Source of the DNA: Channa striata
Lineage: Eukaryota > Chordata > Actinopteri > Anabantiformes > Channidae
Reading direction: 5' to 3'
Assembly: GCA_033026295.1 (NCBI GenBank)
Contig: CM065170.1
Span: 6,332,540-6,396,539 of the forward strand
Length of the DNA stretch: 64,000 bases
Shown here: one piece after another, positions 13,360 to 24,930 of the stretch
How the letters are laid out: each line of letters opens with the position of its first letter
Numbering within the stretch: the stretch's first letter is position 1
Translations under genes and position numbers: made by a program
Notes under the pieces: model-generated
The model's input: the letters and a program-made list of their open reading frames with translations, nothing else
The model's database searches: none
Told to the model about the DNA's origin: nothing

Positions 13360-13853
13360 TGAACCCTCCTTGGGTCACTTACAGCTGCAGGCTTTGCCAA
13401 CATGTGACTGAGGAATCGTCCCATTCAGCTGTTGGCCAGGAGGTTTCCCAAATCACAGGGCTGTAGTGTAAGTTCATCTATGACACCTCCCCATACAGAC
13501 ACACACACACACACAAATTACATACAGTACCATCCGTTTGCTGTCACTGTTACTATTTTCCCTGCTCATCTTAAATTCCCTATATGCCAAAGAAGGAATG
13601 AAGGACTGACAGTTAAAGGATTGTCTCTGAAACAGCCACACTGAATTAATTAAAACTGATTACATAATGTTTGGCTATTGGTACCATTCAAAAATACGGT
13701 CTGTCATTTTCAAGCCAGAATTTCAGCCTGCGTTTTCAGCCGTGGAAGATTAATGGAAAGCTGTTTGGCCACACTGTCAAGATGAAAATTCCCTTGTTCC
13801 CCATCAAGAACCCTTGTTAAAGAGCAGTCCCTCCCACCCTGCTGGAATCTGTT

Positions 13854-13899
13854 GCACACACACATATGAACACACACGCACGCACACACACACACACCT
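13854..13899. repeat. Imperfect (CA)n microsatellite
   Basis: CA units interrupted by ATATGA and CG steps. A separate short CA run lies at 13499-13516. Confidence 0.85.
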
Positions 13900-14356
13900 G
13901 CATAGATCGCTGTGATTAAGAGAGAGACGAGGTGCTTTTACTCCCAAACTGAAGACAGATGAATTTGTCATATCCAACAAGGATCTATCTTTGGGAGCTT
14001 TTTCCATTTTCGACATAGTGCGAGGAATACCAATTACCTAATCTGCTGTGGCAACTTCTCATCTACCTGTTAAATTTACACACAAACACACAGGTTGTAA
14101 CAGCTCCACGAATGTCCTGGGCAATTGTAAATGTTTCCCTGGGTGAATGAGTCTTCTTACCTTGCAGCGAGTCTATGTTCCGGAGACATTGGAGCACATA
14201 TGGAGTGTCTTCACACGATGACAGGGAAGCGGCGGGCAGTTATGCAGAGGTGTTTCACATCTGAGGACGGAGGGGGAAAGCAGGATTTCTCCTCTGTTGT
14301 TCCGTTCCTTTCTTGTTATTTTTTTCAAAGCCCTCAGAGGAATGGAGCACTGACAG

Positions 14357-14457
14357 CGGAGGAAGAGGAGGAGGAGGAGGATGAGGAAGAGAAGGAGGTG
14401 GAGGTGGAGGAGGAAAAGGAGGAGGAGGAGGAGGAGGAGAGGGAAGGCTGAGGAGGG
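14357..14457. repeat. (GGA)n-rich purine tract
   Basis: About 100 bp of GGA/GAG/GAA triplets on the plus strand, changing into a GC-richer segment (14,460-14,700). Translated frames give polyglutamate/polyarginine or, on the other strand, polyproline. These are composition artefacts and not evidence of a gene. The purine strand could adopt unusual structure. A promoter role is possible but unsupported. Confidence 0.85.
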
Positions 14458-14699
14458 AGCAGTCTGCCGGGCTGGGCTGCTGTGGATCACCTGGAGCAGT
14501 GCTGGGCTCCGCATTTACTCCTCCACTGCAGCAGTGCAAGGCAGCGGCGCGAGCTGCATGTTGCTCCCACAGATCACCGCAAAACCAGGACACGGAGTCT
14601 CCATCTGCTGGATTCAGGATTCTGCAGCTCTGTGGCTCCACGCTCTCCTAGCCCCATCAGCATGCACGCTCATGCTGTGTCTCTTCTCCTCTGAGTTAC

Positions 14700-16100
14700 T
14701 ATCTGCATCTCTCTGTCTTTATGCCTTTGCCTCACATTCCTTCCACTCCCTCTGCCATGTTATGTGGCTCTCAGTTCCCCTGCACTTGTCCTCCTAATGA
14801 CCAGTGCATGTGGTCATACGTCTGGCGCTCTCGGTGATAAAACGTCAAGCTCAATGAAGCCTCAGCCAACCTCACGCTCTCCCTGCGATTACATCATTTC
14901 TCTGACTGAAAAGGGGGAGTCGTTTCCTGATCTTGTCTGGACCCTGCTGACGTCATCGAGATCAGACACGTTTCTCGGGCCATGTGCAGGTGTGTGATGA
15001 CACGCGATCCACAGAGAAAGTTCAACAAAGCTCAGCAACAGAAGCACGGCAAAGGTAAAGACTTTTGCATGACGTAAACAGCGCAGGTGAAATACAGCAC
15101 AAGACTTGATCACATTTTCTGTCTTTGACAAGACGAGCTTTCACACAAACTAAAAACGCAGACTCCAGTAAGCAGCAGAACACATGAAGTGTGACCGCCC
15201 TCACATTCCCCTCACGTTCACCCTCCTTCACCAGCCTCTTCTGTGTCTGTCCTACAGTACACCAGCTTCTAAGGATGAGAGACAAACTGAGAGAGGAATA
15301 AATAGAGAATTTGACAGGATCATATTGATCTGAGGCCTAACATAAGATTTATTGGTATTCTGAAGGAGTAGAGGTGCTGCTCAAGTGATATGAGTACTCC
15401 TCGACTTGATGAAAAAGACATATCAGCAATAGCTGAAAGGGACTGAAAGACAAAGATGTTAAAGCTTGTGTGTGCAAGAGCTTAAACCAAGAAGCCTTGA
15501 CAAGTGGAAGAAGTAAAATCATCCGATGAGTCATTTTCTTCTGTTTTTCTACAGTTCTTCTGTTCAGGTGATTGTTTACAGAGAGACAAAGGTTTTCAAC
15601 CCACAATCCTCACTTGCCAGCATTTAAACAGTCGTGATGGCTCTCGATTTCTTTGAATTCTTGAGCTGTGGGAGTCATTAAATGTGATGACGATGCTGCA
15701 GTTGAAGAACATCGGTCCAGGAGTGAAGAAACGTCCTCGTGTTTTTAAGCTGACGTCCCGAAGGTTTTCCACGGTCTGTCAAACCAGCAGGACCTTAAAA
15801 AACTGGTGGTTTCCTGTCATTGCGCGTTCAGACTTGACAGCAAATCAAAGGGGACTGAAACATGGCCCTCATTAGCCGACTGATTACAGTATAAATTATT
15901 AGATGTTGCTTGTTATTTAATCAAGGCCTCCAGGTTTTTAATTGATACCCAGGCACATTTCAACCTTCTCTCTCTATCAGCCCAGTCTGATAAAAATAAT
16001 CAAAGAACATAATTTAATGTGTTCTTTGTAAAGATGGAACTTGTTGCATAAGAACATAATTTTTTGGAGACATAAAGTATATAAGTATATATAAGTATAC
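14700..16100. other. Intergenic or intronic, nothing recognised
   Basis: No exon supported on either strand. The segment lacks recognisable repeats apart from short CA-like words. Confidence 0.4.
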
Positions 16101-16101
16101 A

Positions 16102-16106
<5 letters not shown>

Positions 16107-16138
<32 letters not shown>
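16107..16138. repeat. (TG)n microsatellite
   Basis: About 16 uninterrupted TG units, preceded by an AT-rich TATATAAGTATA stretch. Confidence 0.95.
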
Positions 16139-16139
<1 letters not shown>

Positions 16140-19100
16140 ATCTTATAGCATTGTGGACAAAAAATCTAGAAAAATGTTACAAAAGCCCTAGTTGAACCAG
16201 TGAATGACATGATTAAAGAAAAATAATAAATCCTATGTCATTATAACTGATCCCACATGTTGAGCTTTTATCATCATAGAGACGCTGTGGACCTTTAGAA
16301 ATGTGTGCAAAAGTTTTAGTTTCCAAATGTGATGTTCCAATACTGAATGCAGCCTCCTTACAGCGTAATTTGACAAACACTTTTCATTCTAAGATTTGAA
16401 GTGCAAAGATATTTCATGGTATTATGAGAACATGCAGTTCGTGTAGCATGTTATACCTAAAAGCATCACTAATGAGAGAGTGTAGAAACACCACGAGAGC
16501 AGGCACTGAGATTTGTTTCAGAGTTGAAAAGAGATTTTTTCACTAAAAAAGTTTTTTTTTATTTTACTGAGAACATCAACACAAAACTCATACTCCTACA
16601 CTGCTGCTTAGACCATCTGCTTAGCAGGAAAAAACAGCTGTATTCGGTAAATAATGTCAAACAGAGTGTGTGTGCTGGATTGTGAAATGACCAGAAATAC
16701 ACCAGTAATTATTTTGCAGCAGCACTTGGAAACGTTATCAAGCAGCCCCATCTAGTGGCCCAACACTAGTCTCCTAGTGTGTCTCTGCAAACATCAAATA
16801 ATCCTGTTCCAGCTTAAAACCATAAAAATATCAGAAATGTCAAATGCACATCATGCCTATTTTTTTTAAGGCTTAAGGTCTTGCACGAAAAGTCATAAAC
16901 AGCATCAGTGCTCCTGCTGCTATTCTGGAAAACAGCGTGGATCACACAGCCATTAACATTCTGCATCAACCTTGAAGAAATGATGAGTAAGGTATGACAA
17001 CGAGCAAGTTCTGTGGATGCCTGATAAGGAAAGTAATGCCTGTAAAATTACAGTAAAACCCTACACGCGATTAACTCATAGATAATTTGACGTGCGGTCG
17101 GGCTGAAAACTCCACCGTCAACCCATTTTTCATGCTTTTGAAAATGCAATTAACATACGTGATTCGCCCATCTTGATCTCGAGATGTTTTTATGATTCAC
17201 AGCGTCACTGCGGGGACACACTAACAACTTGTGCTGGGCTAAATGTGCAAAATGTACCTGAGATATTAATGAACAGAACAAAAAGATGAAGCGTCAGTGT
17301 AAAAATAGCCAAAGCTGACCTCAAAATGTTTGTTCATTGGTGAAATATATTCACGTGTTAAACAAATACTCCTTTTAACAACTGAATTCTGTTCCCATTT
17401 CATAGAAAGAGAATGTTTTTGTTTCTCTCTGTGGTATTTATAGCTGAGTAAAATAATTATTGGAATAAAATGATAATTTGATCTTGGCCTTTTGCTACAA
17501 AAGCCCCTCACTGCTAGTCATTGCATTTGAAGTTTTCTGCTGACTTGTGCCGGTATTTGATCATCTATCACTGCGGTGTTTTTTCTTTTTTCTTTCTTGG
17601 ATGGTTCTCAGTGCTCTGACCTCTGCCGAGAGAAGAAGTCGTGCTGAGCTTAACTAATTAACAATGATCTGCTGTATATTTTATGCTCAGATTCTTCACA
17701 CTTCACAGCAGCTAAACACCTCCACTACACCACCTCAGGTTGATCTGCCTGTTGTTGCCAAACAATTTTTACTTTCCGATCATGCAACGGGCAGAAGATA
17801 TAAACCCTTTTGATGCTTGGATCAAATCATTTGTAATAAGAATTAGTAGCGAACGCAGAAAGGAAAGCAGAAATCGATCCGTATAAACGGACGGTGCTCC
17901 CAACAGAGACGCGGTGGTTTCAGATTCCAGCTCATTAATGTTTTTTGTTAGTATTTAAAGTGTGTAATGTTAATGAGATTTATCACCTGAGTCTAACGTT
18001 CTTCTCAGACCAGAGTACAGACATTATACTACACTACCACTGCTCAAAGACAAAGCTGGGATTGTCATTTCAGACTTGTTTTAGACTCTGCGTTGTCTCA
18101 TATGTTAATGTTTCTCGTCTGTTTTTCCGAAAATACACTAGAAGAAATAGGTGAGACGAGTCATCGTTGAGACCTGAGGGAGATACCAGAGAGATGTCTC
18201 CTTTTTCTTCCTCCTGTGGAGAAGAAAATAAGCAACACTAGAGCTACTGTGCAACAGAACCGGTTTAGGGTTAGGTCTAGTTTATCTGTTCACCTAGAGA
18301 ACATGAATTCAGTATGACACAACATCCCTGCAATAAACTCTTCAATTCATGAGGATTATAATATTCAGAGTTGTGTTGCAATGTTTCGGCTTTTGGAGAT
18401 TAACAGGAGACATCTGCCTCGTGTCTTTGTCATGGCTCAAGGATGAGTCAGTGACTACAAGAATGTGGAATCGAGAATCTCAGAATTGTCTCATCGAGGA
18501 GCAAGCTTTGAGCAGTGACAATTTATTCTGGGTGCGCAGCGTTTTAGCATCACTTGTAAAGTTCCGTCTCAGTACTCTTGTCAGTGGTGTTTGCAGACTG
18601 AAAACATGTATGACAGAGCCAGAGTACACTTTCTGCTCAGCACCAAATGACTGACAGAAACAGCAACTCGCTGCTGAAGCATTTGGCAGCTACAAAACCA
18701 AGATATTTTCCATAGGATTTGATAGAGAGGATATTGTAGATATTGGACTTGAAACATGACTCCCGGTGAATCCAAACTCTGTTCCATATCTGTGCACAGT
18801 AAATAAGCAACAATCTGCTAACAGGTTTACATTATCGGCTGAATAACGTGACGATTGAGGCATATTGTTTACAGTTTGAGGTGCCATTTCCTTGTGTACA
18901 AAAAATGTCAATTAACATCAGAGGATCGATGTCAGGGGAATGAGACTGGCATCATTCTGTATTTTTATTCTATGAGAAGTCTTTTTGCAGATTGAATTTG
19001 TTTGGGACTATTTTCTCTGGTGGATTAATACACATTTGGTGATGAGTATTTGCACCACAACAGCAGTGCTAGATTGACTCATAATAAATTAGAGGGAGAG

Positions 19101-19824
19101 CCAATGCAATAGAATACACATATAAAGACAGTGTATATGTAATAGGGTGTGTGTATATTTTGCATAGTGAAATATACATAAGAATATGTACAGAGCTATA
19201 GTTCTATTTTCATTGACTTGAGTGCTACATTACACAAACATATGTAGAACGTTCAGCAGGTGTGGTGGGACCTCCTTTGTGCTACCGAAGTCTGTGAATA
19301 AAGTTTTCACAGGTAGTTTGTCAGTTGTTTGGATTAGATTGATTGTTACAATCTACAGCTTCAAACACCTCTTCATGGTTTAATTATACAATAATTCTGA
19401 TTGAAGTTGGAACCTAAATGTGCAGACTAAACAGCCTTGGAGCCTGGACTGTGGTAAAACATCACCTACTGTGTGTTACAGCCTGTGTTTATGGTAATGA
19501 CGGAACATGTCACCCAGTGCAACAGTGTGGCTCACTGATGTGTTTTTGGACAAAAATGGAGATGGAGCACAGGAATAAGATCCGGCTTTGGCTACACACT
19601 CATCACTGCAACCTCGGATTCCTGCACTTCCTTGGTACAATGCATCTGGTATTTAACACAACAACAACAAAACAAGCTTAGTTTGGCTTCCACACCCATC
19701 CCACCTCTTACCTGGGTCCTTCTCAAAGAACAGACAGCAGTGAGTCTGTAGTAGCCATGGTAACACCTGTGACAGATGAAAAGATGGATGACAGATATAG
19801 TACAATCCAGCTGAGTCACTCCAT
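16139..19824. other. Intergenic or intronic, nothing recognised
   Basis: No supported coding exon or named repeat. A stretch near 16,740-16,765 (CCCCATCTAGTGGCCCAACA) resembles a word common in fish short repeats, but it is too short to assign. Confidence 0.4.
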
Positions 19825-19849
19825 GCACACACACACACACACACACACA
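19825..19849. repeat. (CA)n microsatellite
   Basis: About 12 CA units within a short frame on the minus strand whose translation is a meaningless Cys/Val repeat. Confidence 0.95.
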
Positions 19850-20138
19850 TACACATTGAATTGAGGGGAGCAGCACAATGGGAGCATGTGGGCATTCACA
19901 GACAGAAGAAACTTGAGGGAAGAAGCGGCGCATCCCCTCCATCCCCGCCACCATCCCTCCATCATCCCTCCATCTCCAAACGCATGTCCCCGACGCGTCG
20001 AGCCGCTCTCCCACACGTCATGCATCATTCAGCGCTACTGAGCGAAAAATCACTCAGCGAGTGAGTCATGCGCCGCAGAACTTGTGGCAGCTTCTGAAAT
20101 TGACTCTTTATGTCTGCACGGCCAGGTGTGATGCACAT

Positions 20139-20194
20139 CCCCACCTCACCCCACCCCACCCCACCCACCTCCTCCTCCCTCCTCCCCGCCCACC
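20139..20194 (-). other. C-rich tract with G-quadruplex potential on the minus strand
   Basis: The plus strand reads CCCCACCTCACCCCACCCCA and continues with CCCC/CCCACC blocks and CTCCTCC repeats. On the minus strand this gives at least four GGGG/GGG runs separated by one to four bases, which meets the usual G-quadruplex pattern. It lies about 110-160 bp downstream of the donor site of the proposed minus-strand first exon, so it would be transcribed at the start of that gene's first intron. Confidence 0.6.
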
Positions 20195-20299
20195 GGACCT
20201 CATGGAGGTGCGCTCGACATAATGTCCAAACAAACAACGCCGAGCAGGCTGCGCTGCGGACGCGCTCCATGCACAAACATGCGCCTCTCGCCTCCCTAC

Positions 20300-20411
20300 C
20301 TTTTTCAGCGCTGACATCTTCCCCCTCGGAGGTCACTTCTTCTTCGATCGTAAACGGGAGATAAACGAGGGAAAGGCGATCACGTCCCCTGGCATCCGTG
20401 TACACGTTCAT
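20300..20411 (-). CDS. Putative first coding exon of an unidentified minus-strand gene
   Basis: On the minus strand an ATG at 20411 opens a 37-codon frame (MNVYTDARGRDRLSL...EEEVTSEGEDVSAEK) that ends at a good donor, AAAAAG|GTAGGG, after 20300, leaving phase 1. It sits in the only clearly CpG-rich segment of the left 24 kb (about 20.0-20.6 kb), as expected for a promoter. The ATG has a purine at -3. The acidic, Glu-rich end and the absence of stops for ~550 bp upstream fit coding or GC-rich 5' UTR equally. A second candidate start lies near 20316 in another frame (AAGATG, giving MSALKK before the same donor, phase 0). I do not recognise either peptide, and no second exon could be placed with matching phase. 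If real, the gene runs leftward through the rest of the window with long introns. Confidence 0.35.
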
Positions 20412-20640
20412 TGCCGCGCTTGTGAGAGACGTCTGCCGCCGAGCGCTCGTACTTTCCCATGACGAAGGCGGCTCGCATGTCGCTTGTCGTCCGACGCAGC
20501 TCCGGATTCCGCGGCAGACTTCATTCTGGCGGGGTGACTTATGATGCGCGGATGTTGCCGTGGTCACTGGTGGCACAGCTCCTCTGGAAAAGGCAGCCCG
20601 TATCAGACGCCATTTTCACAAAGTCTGCACCTGCAGCGGC

Positions 20641-23600
20641 GTGGACTGATCTGATCCACCACAAACAGCCCAGATCCAGAACAGAGACTGGGGGAAAGTC
20701 CAAAAGTTTTCAGTTGCTGTCGAGTAAAAACACACAAAGGAGTGTTACTGTGAACCTACAATCACACAACAAACACAAAGCGCCTTTATAAATTATTATT
20801 CCATTTTATTTCCCACTGATTATGCCTCTAATGGGAGAAGCTGCCATGTGTAGAGTCATAAAGCCCTTTGCAGTAAATAAAATCAAGGACAGGCAGAATC
20901 GGGGGACTCGGGGGACCCCCACTCCTACAAGGACAAACAGTTTCAGAAAACATGTCCAAAGTGGAGCAATCCCCAAAGTGAGTGCCCCACAACAGAGTCC
21001 CTGTACCTGACCATGTATGGATATTCTCTGCGGATTTAAGGTGCCCCCTTGGATTTCGGGCCCCTGATCCTCCAACACCCTGTGTCCACCACTGAATGCC
21101 ACAGCACTACTAATACTACTGTAATACCTCACAGTAGTTTGCTTTTAGTGAGGAGAAGATTTATTAGAGTCGTGTGACTTTGAACCCAATAAAGAAAATG
21201 ATTGAAAACACGAAAAATCCTCCTGCATTAATTTTCTTTTTAGGAGGCATAAATGTAAAACATGGTCTAATTCGTGTCCTTCATTGATTGCAGTTTACGT
21301 GCCCTTGAGCAAGGACTGGGTGGGATGGTGTCAACATCCTTACCATAAATTACAAGTTGAACCCTGTAGAGGTTTGACAAACAGAAAACAATGATGCTCT
21401 TATTATTCTGAAGGGGAATGAAGAAACGTTCTGTAGATAAAGTCATTAATAAGTAGTTATTCATCCAGCAAGTTAACACAGTGGAATATTCCCTCTGATT
21501 GGCCAAACGAGAGATGCATGTAGAAATTGTGATTAACATTCATCTTAATCATAAATTTCACAGAATGAGGTTTCTTCAATAATCACAGCTATTGTTTTTG
21601 CTTGGTACAAATTAACATAGAGTTTTAGAGTTTTTCATAGAGTTTTCATAGAGTTTGATAGAGTTTTTAGTTACGTTTTAGCTAGAACTACCACTTTTGT
21701 CAAATAATACAACTAACGCACGACAGACGTTAAGGTGTTTTTTGTAGATGTGTGACCTCAACTGGTGAAATGATCGTTAATCTAAAAAGCACCAAGTGAA
21801 AACATTGGCAAAAAATAGTTACATTTATCAATTACAAAACCACCAGAAAGTTTTTTGGAACACATATTCGCACCCTGGGGAGTCTTAGAGTTTGGTGCTG
21901 GACACTCTGAGGCTGGAAGGTTGATATAGGTCAGAGTCTTTGGATCAGAGGAAGTAGAATTTTTACTCAGTTGTTTCTTTTCATTTTCCTCACTCTCTTC
22001 TCCTCCTTCCTGTTGGGAAACTGGAGTTCCAGTCTGTGCCACTGAGGCATAATGTGGAGCAAGTCTTCGTTCCATTAAGCTGTCTGCTGGTGTGTAAAGG
22101 TTTGGGTGAGTTATGATAGTGGTATGATGTTTGTCCCAAAGGCATTACCAGCTGTTCAGCGGCAAAGGGACTTTAAGGGGGGAAAGCTGCAGGGCTGCGT
22201 CTGCTCTGAAACCTGAAACCTGTTTTCAGCACAATCTTCCTTAAAAGTTGTCCTCCTGGTTTCATTTGGGAGCTGCTTTATCCTTGACAACAGTCCTGAG
22301 ACGTCACAGCAGAGACAAAGATTTCTTCCTCTTTACTTGCCTTCCAAGATAAATTCTTAGGTTCCAGTATGTATATTTATTTAAAAAAAAAACTGGAAAG
22401 TGAACTGCAGAAGAAGCATCTAGTTTGTTGTTGAAGTGCCTTAAGGTTCGGAGACAATGTTTATGGTAGTAACAGTGCGGGGGATCAGTGTGGAGAAGCA
22501 TGGTGAGATTGATTTGCAGTGAGGTGTTTAGGTCACCGAAAAATCATGTGGGCACGTTGCATAAAATATCCAGAAGCTGAAAACTGCCTGCATCTCTTAA
22601 CCTTTGTCCACACTGCAGAGACATTATAAAACTGTGCGAACATAACCTTGGCAACAATAACACACACTCACTCTTCGCTTTTGTGCAGTACCTCTGTCAG
22701 TATTGTCAGGGGTTTCGCCTGTAGTTTTTAGTACTATGGACGTGTTACAGGGGATGTAACAAGGAGCAAAGTAAATGTCTGGAAAGACAAAACTTTAAGT
22801 GCAGCGTGGGTTGATAAATAGCAAAGAAACTGCCATGCATTTGCATAAATTGGGAAAATATTCAGCAAATCACTGGTACTGTGCAGGCAGCCAACAAAAT
22901 CTACACAAAGTAGCATGTGTTTTTTAAATCTCTTTTCCTGAGAGACACACAATCATTCACAACCACGTTCACAACTACAGACAATTTAGAGTCACTAATT
23001 CAGCAAACTGCATGTTGACACCTAACGTAACATGCAAACTCCAGAAATAAATGAAATAAATTTGAACATGTGACCTGTCAGATTTACGGCAACAGTAAAC
23101 AACTCTGAAATCTATTTTATATAAGTGAACAAATACAATTCAGAATAAATACTGACTTACCTAATAATTTTCTTTACCTTAACACACACCACTTCTTCTG
23201 TCATTACGTCTGTCATGGCCCACGCTGTCCACTGGAGGGCGCACGAAGCTGAGCTCTGTCCACGGTGCTGAAGTTACTGTGACGTCATTGGTGATCGTCA
23301 TCCTTCATAGTCTGAACATGACATGAAACTAGTTTTACTGCATATGGGCATCATTTGTTAAATGAGTTTGAGTTTTTCAGTTTTTCATTTTATTCTTGTT
23401 TACCTTCTACCTAGAATGTTATCATTTAATTTTCATTTACTGCTGAATGTGTCCGGCTGACCAAAAGATAACAAAAGAAAAAATGCTATTAAAGAATATT
23501 TGTTATCTATCAGTTACTCTTAAAGCCAGGACACCTACATTTAATTCTGTGAGCCGTTCCTGTGCTTAAATGGGATAATATGGATTTGCTCTGAGGCAAA

Positions 23601-23946
23601 CGTGCTTCAAGGCCAAGCTACCAATGGTGAAAGTAACACAAATATTTGCATAAGTAATGTGCTGATATGTTACTAATATGTATGTGCAATTTATGCTATA
23701 CTGCACATATAGACACTAATTACTTCTCAGGTGACGATTTTAAATACAGAAACTATTAACAGTAAAAATCTACATCTAATAGTCTAAATTAGCAGCTTTG
23801 ACCAAATAACCATTTGCTACAGGTTACACTTAATTAATTAGATATTTGGTCTCAGTCCTCTGTAACCTTATATCAGGTGAACTGTCAGATGTATTTTTGA
23901 CCACAGTAACTGTGTATGTTGTACCTGTTTTTACAGGCACCTGTAA
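20641..23946. other. Intergenic, one diverged repeat fragment
   Basis: No supported gene. At about 22,935-23,060 a decayed fragment repeats words of the dispersed element at 12,026 (CAATTTAGAGTCACTAATT, then CATGCAAACTCCAGA). Around 21,615-21,670 there are several short direct copies of ATAGAGTTTT. A minus-strand frame at 21,782-22,075 is discussed under findings. Confidence 0.45.
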
Positions 23947-23977
23947 AAATGGAACCTTTTCTTTAAAGGTTCCATTT
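23947..23977. repeat. Perfect 13-bp inverted repeat
   Basis: AAATGGAACCTTT and its exact reverse complement are separated by five bases. The element lies 30 bp upstream of a much longer hairpin (24007-24085), so the two may be parts of one palindromic element. Confidence 0.8.
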
Positions 23978-24006
23978 GTGAGGTTACATTATTAAAACTT
24001 GCTGTA

Positions 24007-24085
24007 TATTTGTCTTCAGTCAGACTTCACACAACCACTACAGTCTTAGTTGTGGTCGCGTGAAGTCTGACTGTTCATACAAATA
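24007..24085. repeat. Long hairpin: ~33-nt arms around a short loop
   Basis: The arms start TATTTGT and CAGTCAGACTTCACACAACC and return as GGTCGCGTGAAGTCTGACTG followed by ATACAAATA. The central 24 nt pair at about 21 positions and the outer TATTTGT/ACAAATA adds seven more. The loop is about nine bases. This could be a fold-back MITE core or a microRNA-type precursor; I know of no microRNA with this arm sequence. Confidence 0.6.
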
Positions 24086-24229
24086 AATAGTGAACAGTCC
24101 ACAGAAAAACGAAAGAAAAACAACTAAATTTCCCCCTGAAATATCTATTGACATTTTTTGATTGATTGCGTTCTCTGCTGAGATCAGGCTGGGTTTGTTC
24201 AGGATGGTCTGAGCTGTGGCGGATGCTGT

Positions 24230-24930
24230 GAGACTAGCTCCTCCCCCTTACCTGGCTCACACTACACCTGTGTCTAATAATTGGCCTCCAGGGGCGTGGC
24301 CGCTTTTTTTCCTGCTTCCCCATGTTTTCTCACCAGCCACACGTCATTTTTTAATCCATCCGGCTGCATATTTTTTAGCCCTTTTCCTCCAGCACTAACA
24401 TTAACAGCTCTCGGCTCGTCGGTCCATCGTGCGGCTGCTGCACGTCCACGTTTCCTGTTCGGCTTTTGTGTCGCATTGAATTTAAAGGAGAAGCGGAGTT
24501 TTAATTTAGTGGGATTTGGACTCGGGTCACAGACGGAGGCTGCGTCTCCAGAGCTGTGCGCTGAATATGTCCAACCTCCGCTGGATCTGAGGGACGGGAC
24601 GGGACGGGACAGGGGATCGAGCTGACGGGGAGGTGGAGACACCTGGAGACGGAGGACAGCCGGGCTCCAGCTGACAGGCGGCGCAGGTAAGATGAACGGA
24701 CGGGGGGGCGGTCACCGGTTAACGGTCAGACGCATGTCACAGCCGAAATCAGACATACGATGGATGTCTGTGAGAGACGCGACACCAAACGTCCGTCACC
24801 GGACGATCGCTGGCTGTTTAACCCAAGACCCGTTACTGCCCATCACCTCCATCACATGTTCAAATGAATGAGACTCGTTCTTTAAAACGGCACAGCCCCC
24901 AAAACCTGCACAGGGACCGAACGCCAGAGT
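24230..24930 (+). promoter_or_regulatory. Promoter and first non-coding exon of the cytospin-like gene
   Basis: The segment is GC- and CpG-richer than its flanks and contains a GCAG|GTAAGA donor after 24686, fitting a 5' UTR exon that joins the coding exon beginning at 25556. The exon includes four GGGAC repeats at 24591-24610, a G-quadruplex-type pattern on the transcribed sense strand, followed by AGGGGATCG. Exact transcription start is unknown; the exon probably begins somewhere in 24.4-24.5 kb. No TATA box is evident. Confidence 0.55.

Larger units (their letters stand above)
20000..20640 (-). promoter_or_regulatory. CpG-rich segment, probable promoter of a minus-strand gene
   Basis: CpG dinucleotides are frequent here (for example CGCGCTTGTGAGAGACGTCT and GACGCGTCGAGCCGC) compared with the AT-rich flanks, where they are rare. 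GC-rich unmethylated-type islands in fish usually mark gene starts. No TATA box is evident. The orientation is inferred from the exon-donor pattern on the minus strand. Confidence 0.45.

Noticed and set aside
14173..14797. Overlapping long frames on both strands rich in Glu/Arg or Pro
   Set aside because: They are produced by the GGA/TCC triplet repeat. No splice context, start-context or conserved block was seen outside the repeat.
13328..16138. Possible CRISPR-like spacing of repeated units
   Set aside because: The repeats are simple GT/CA/GGA microsatellites with no spacers, and the DNA is vertebrate.
19592..20014. 140-codon minus-strand frame near the CpG-rich segment, including a possible exon 19721-19772
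   Set aside because: A stretch flanked by CACAG and GTAAGA looked like a second exon of the unidentified gene, but its open frames do not join the first exon: phase 1 gives a stop, and the other frames spell nothing recognisable. The rest of the frame is a CA repeat.
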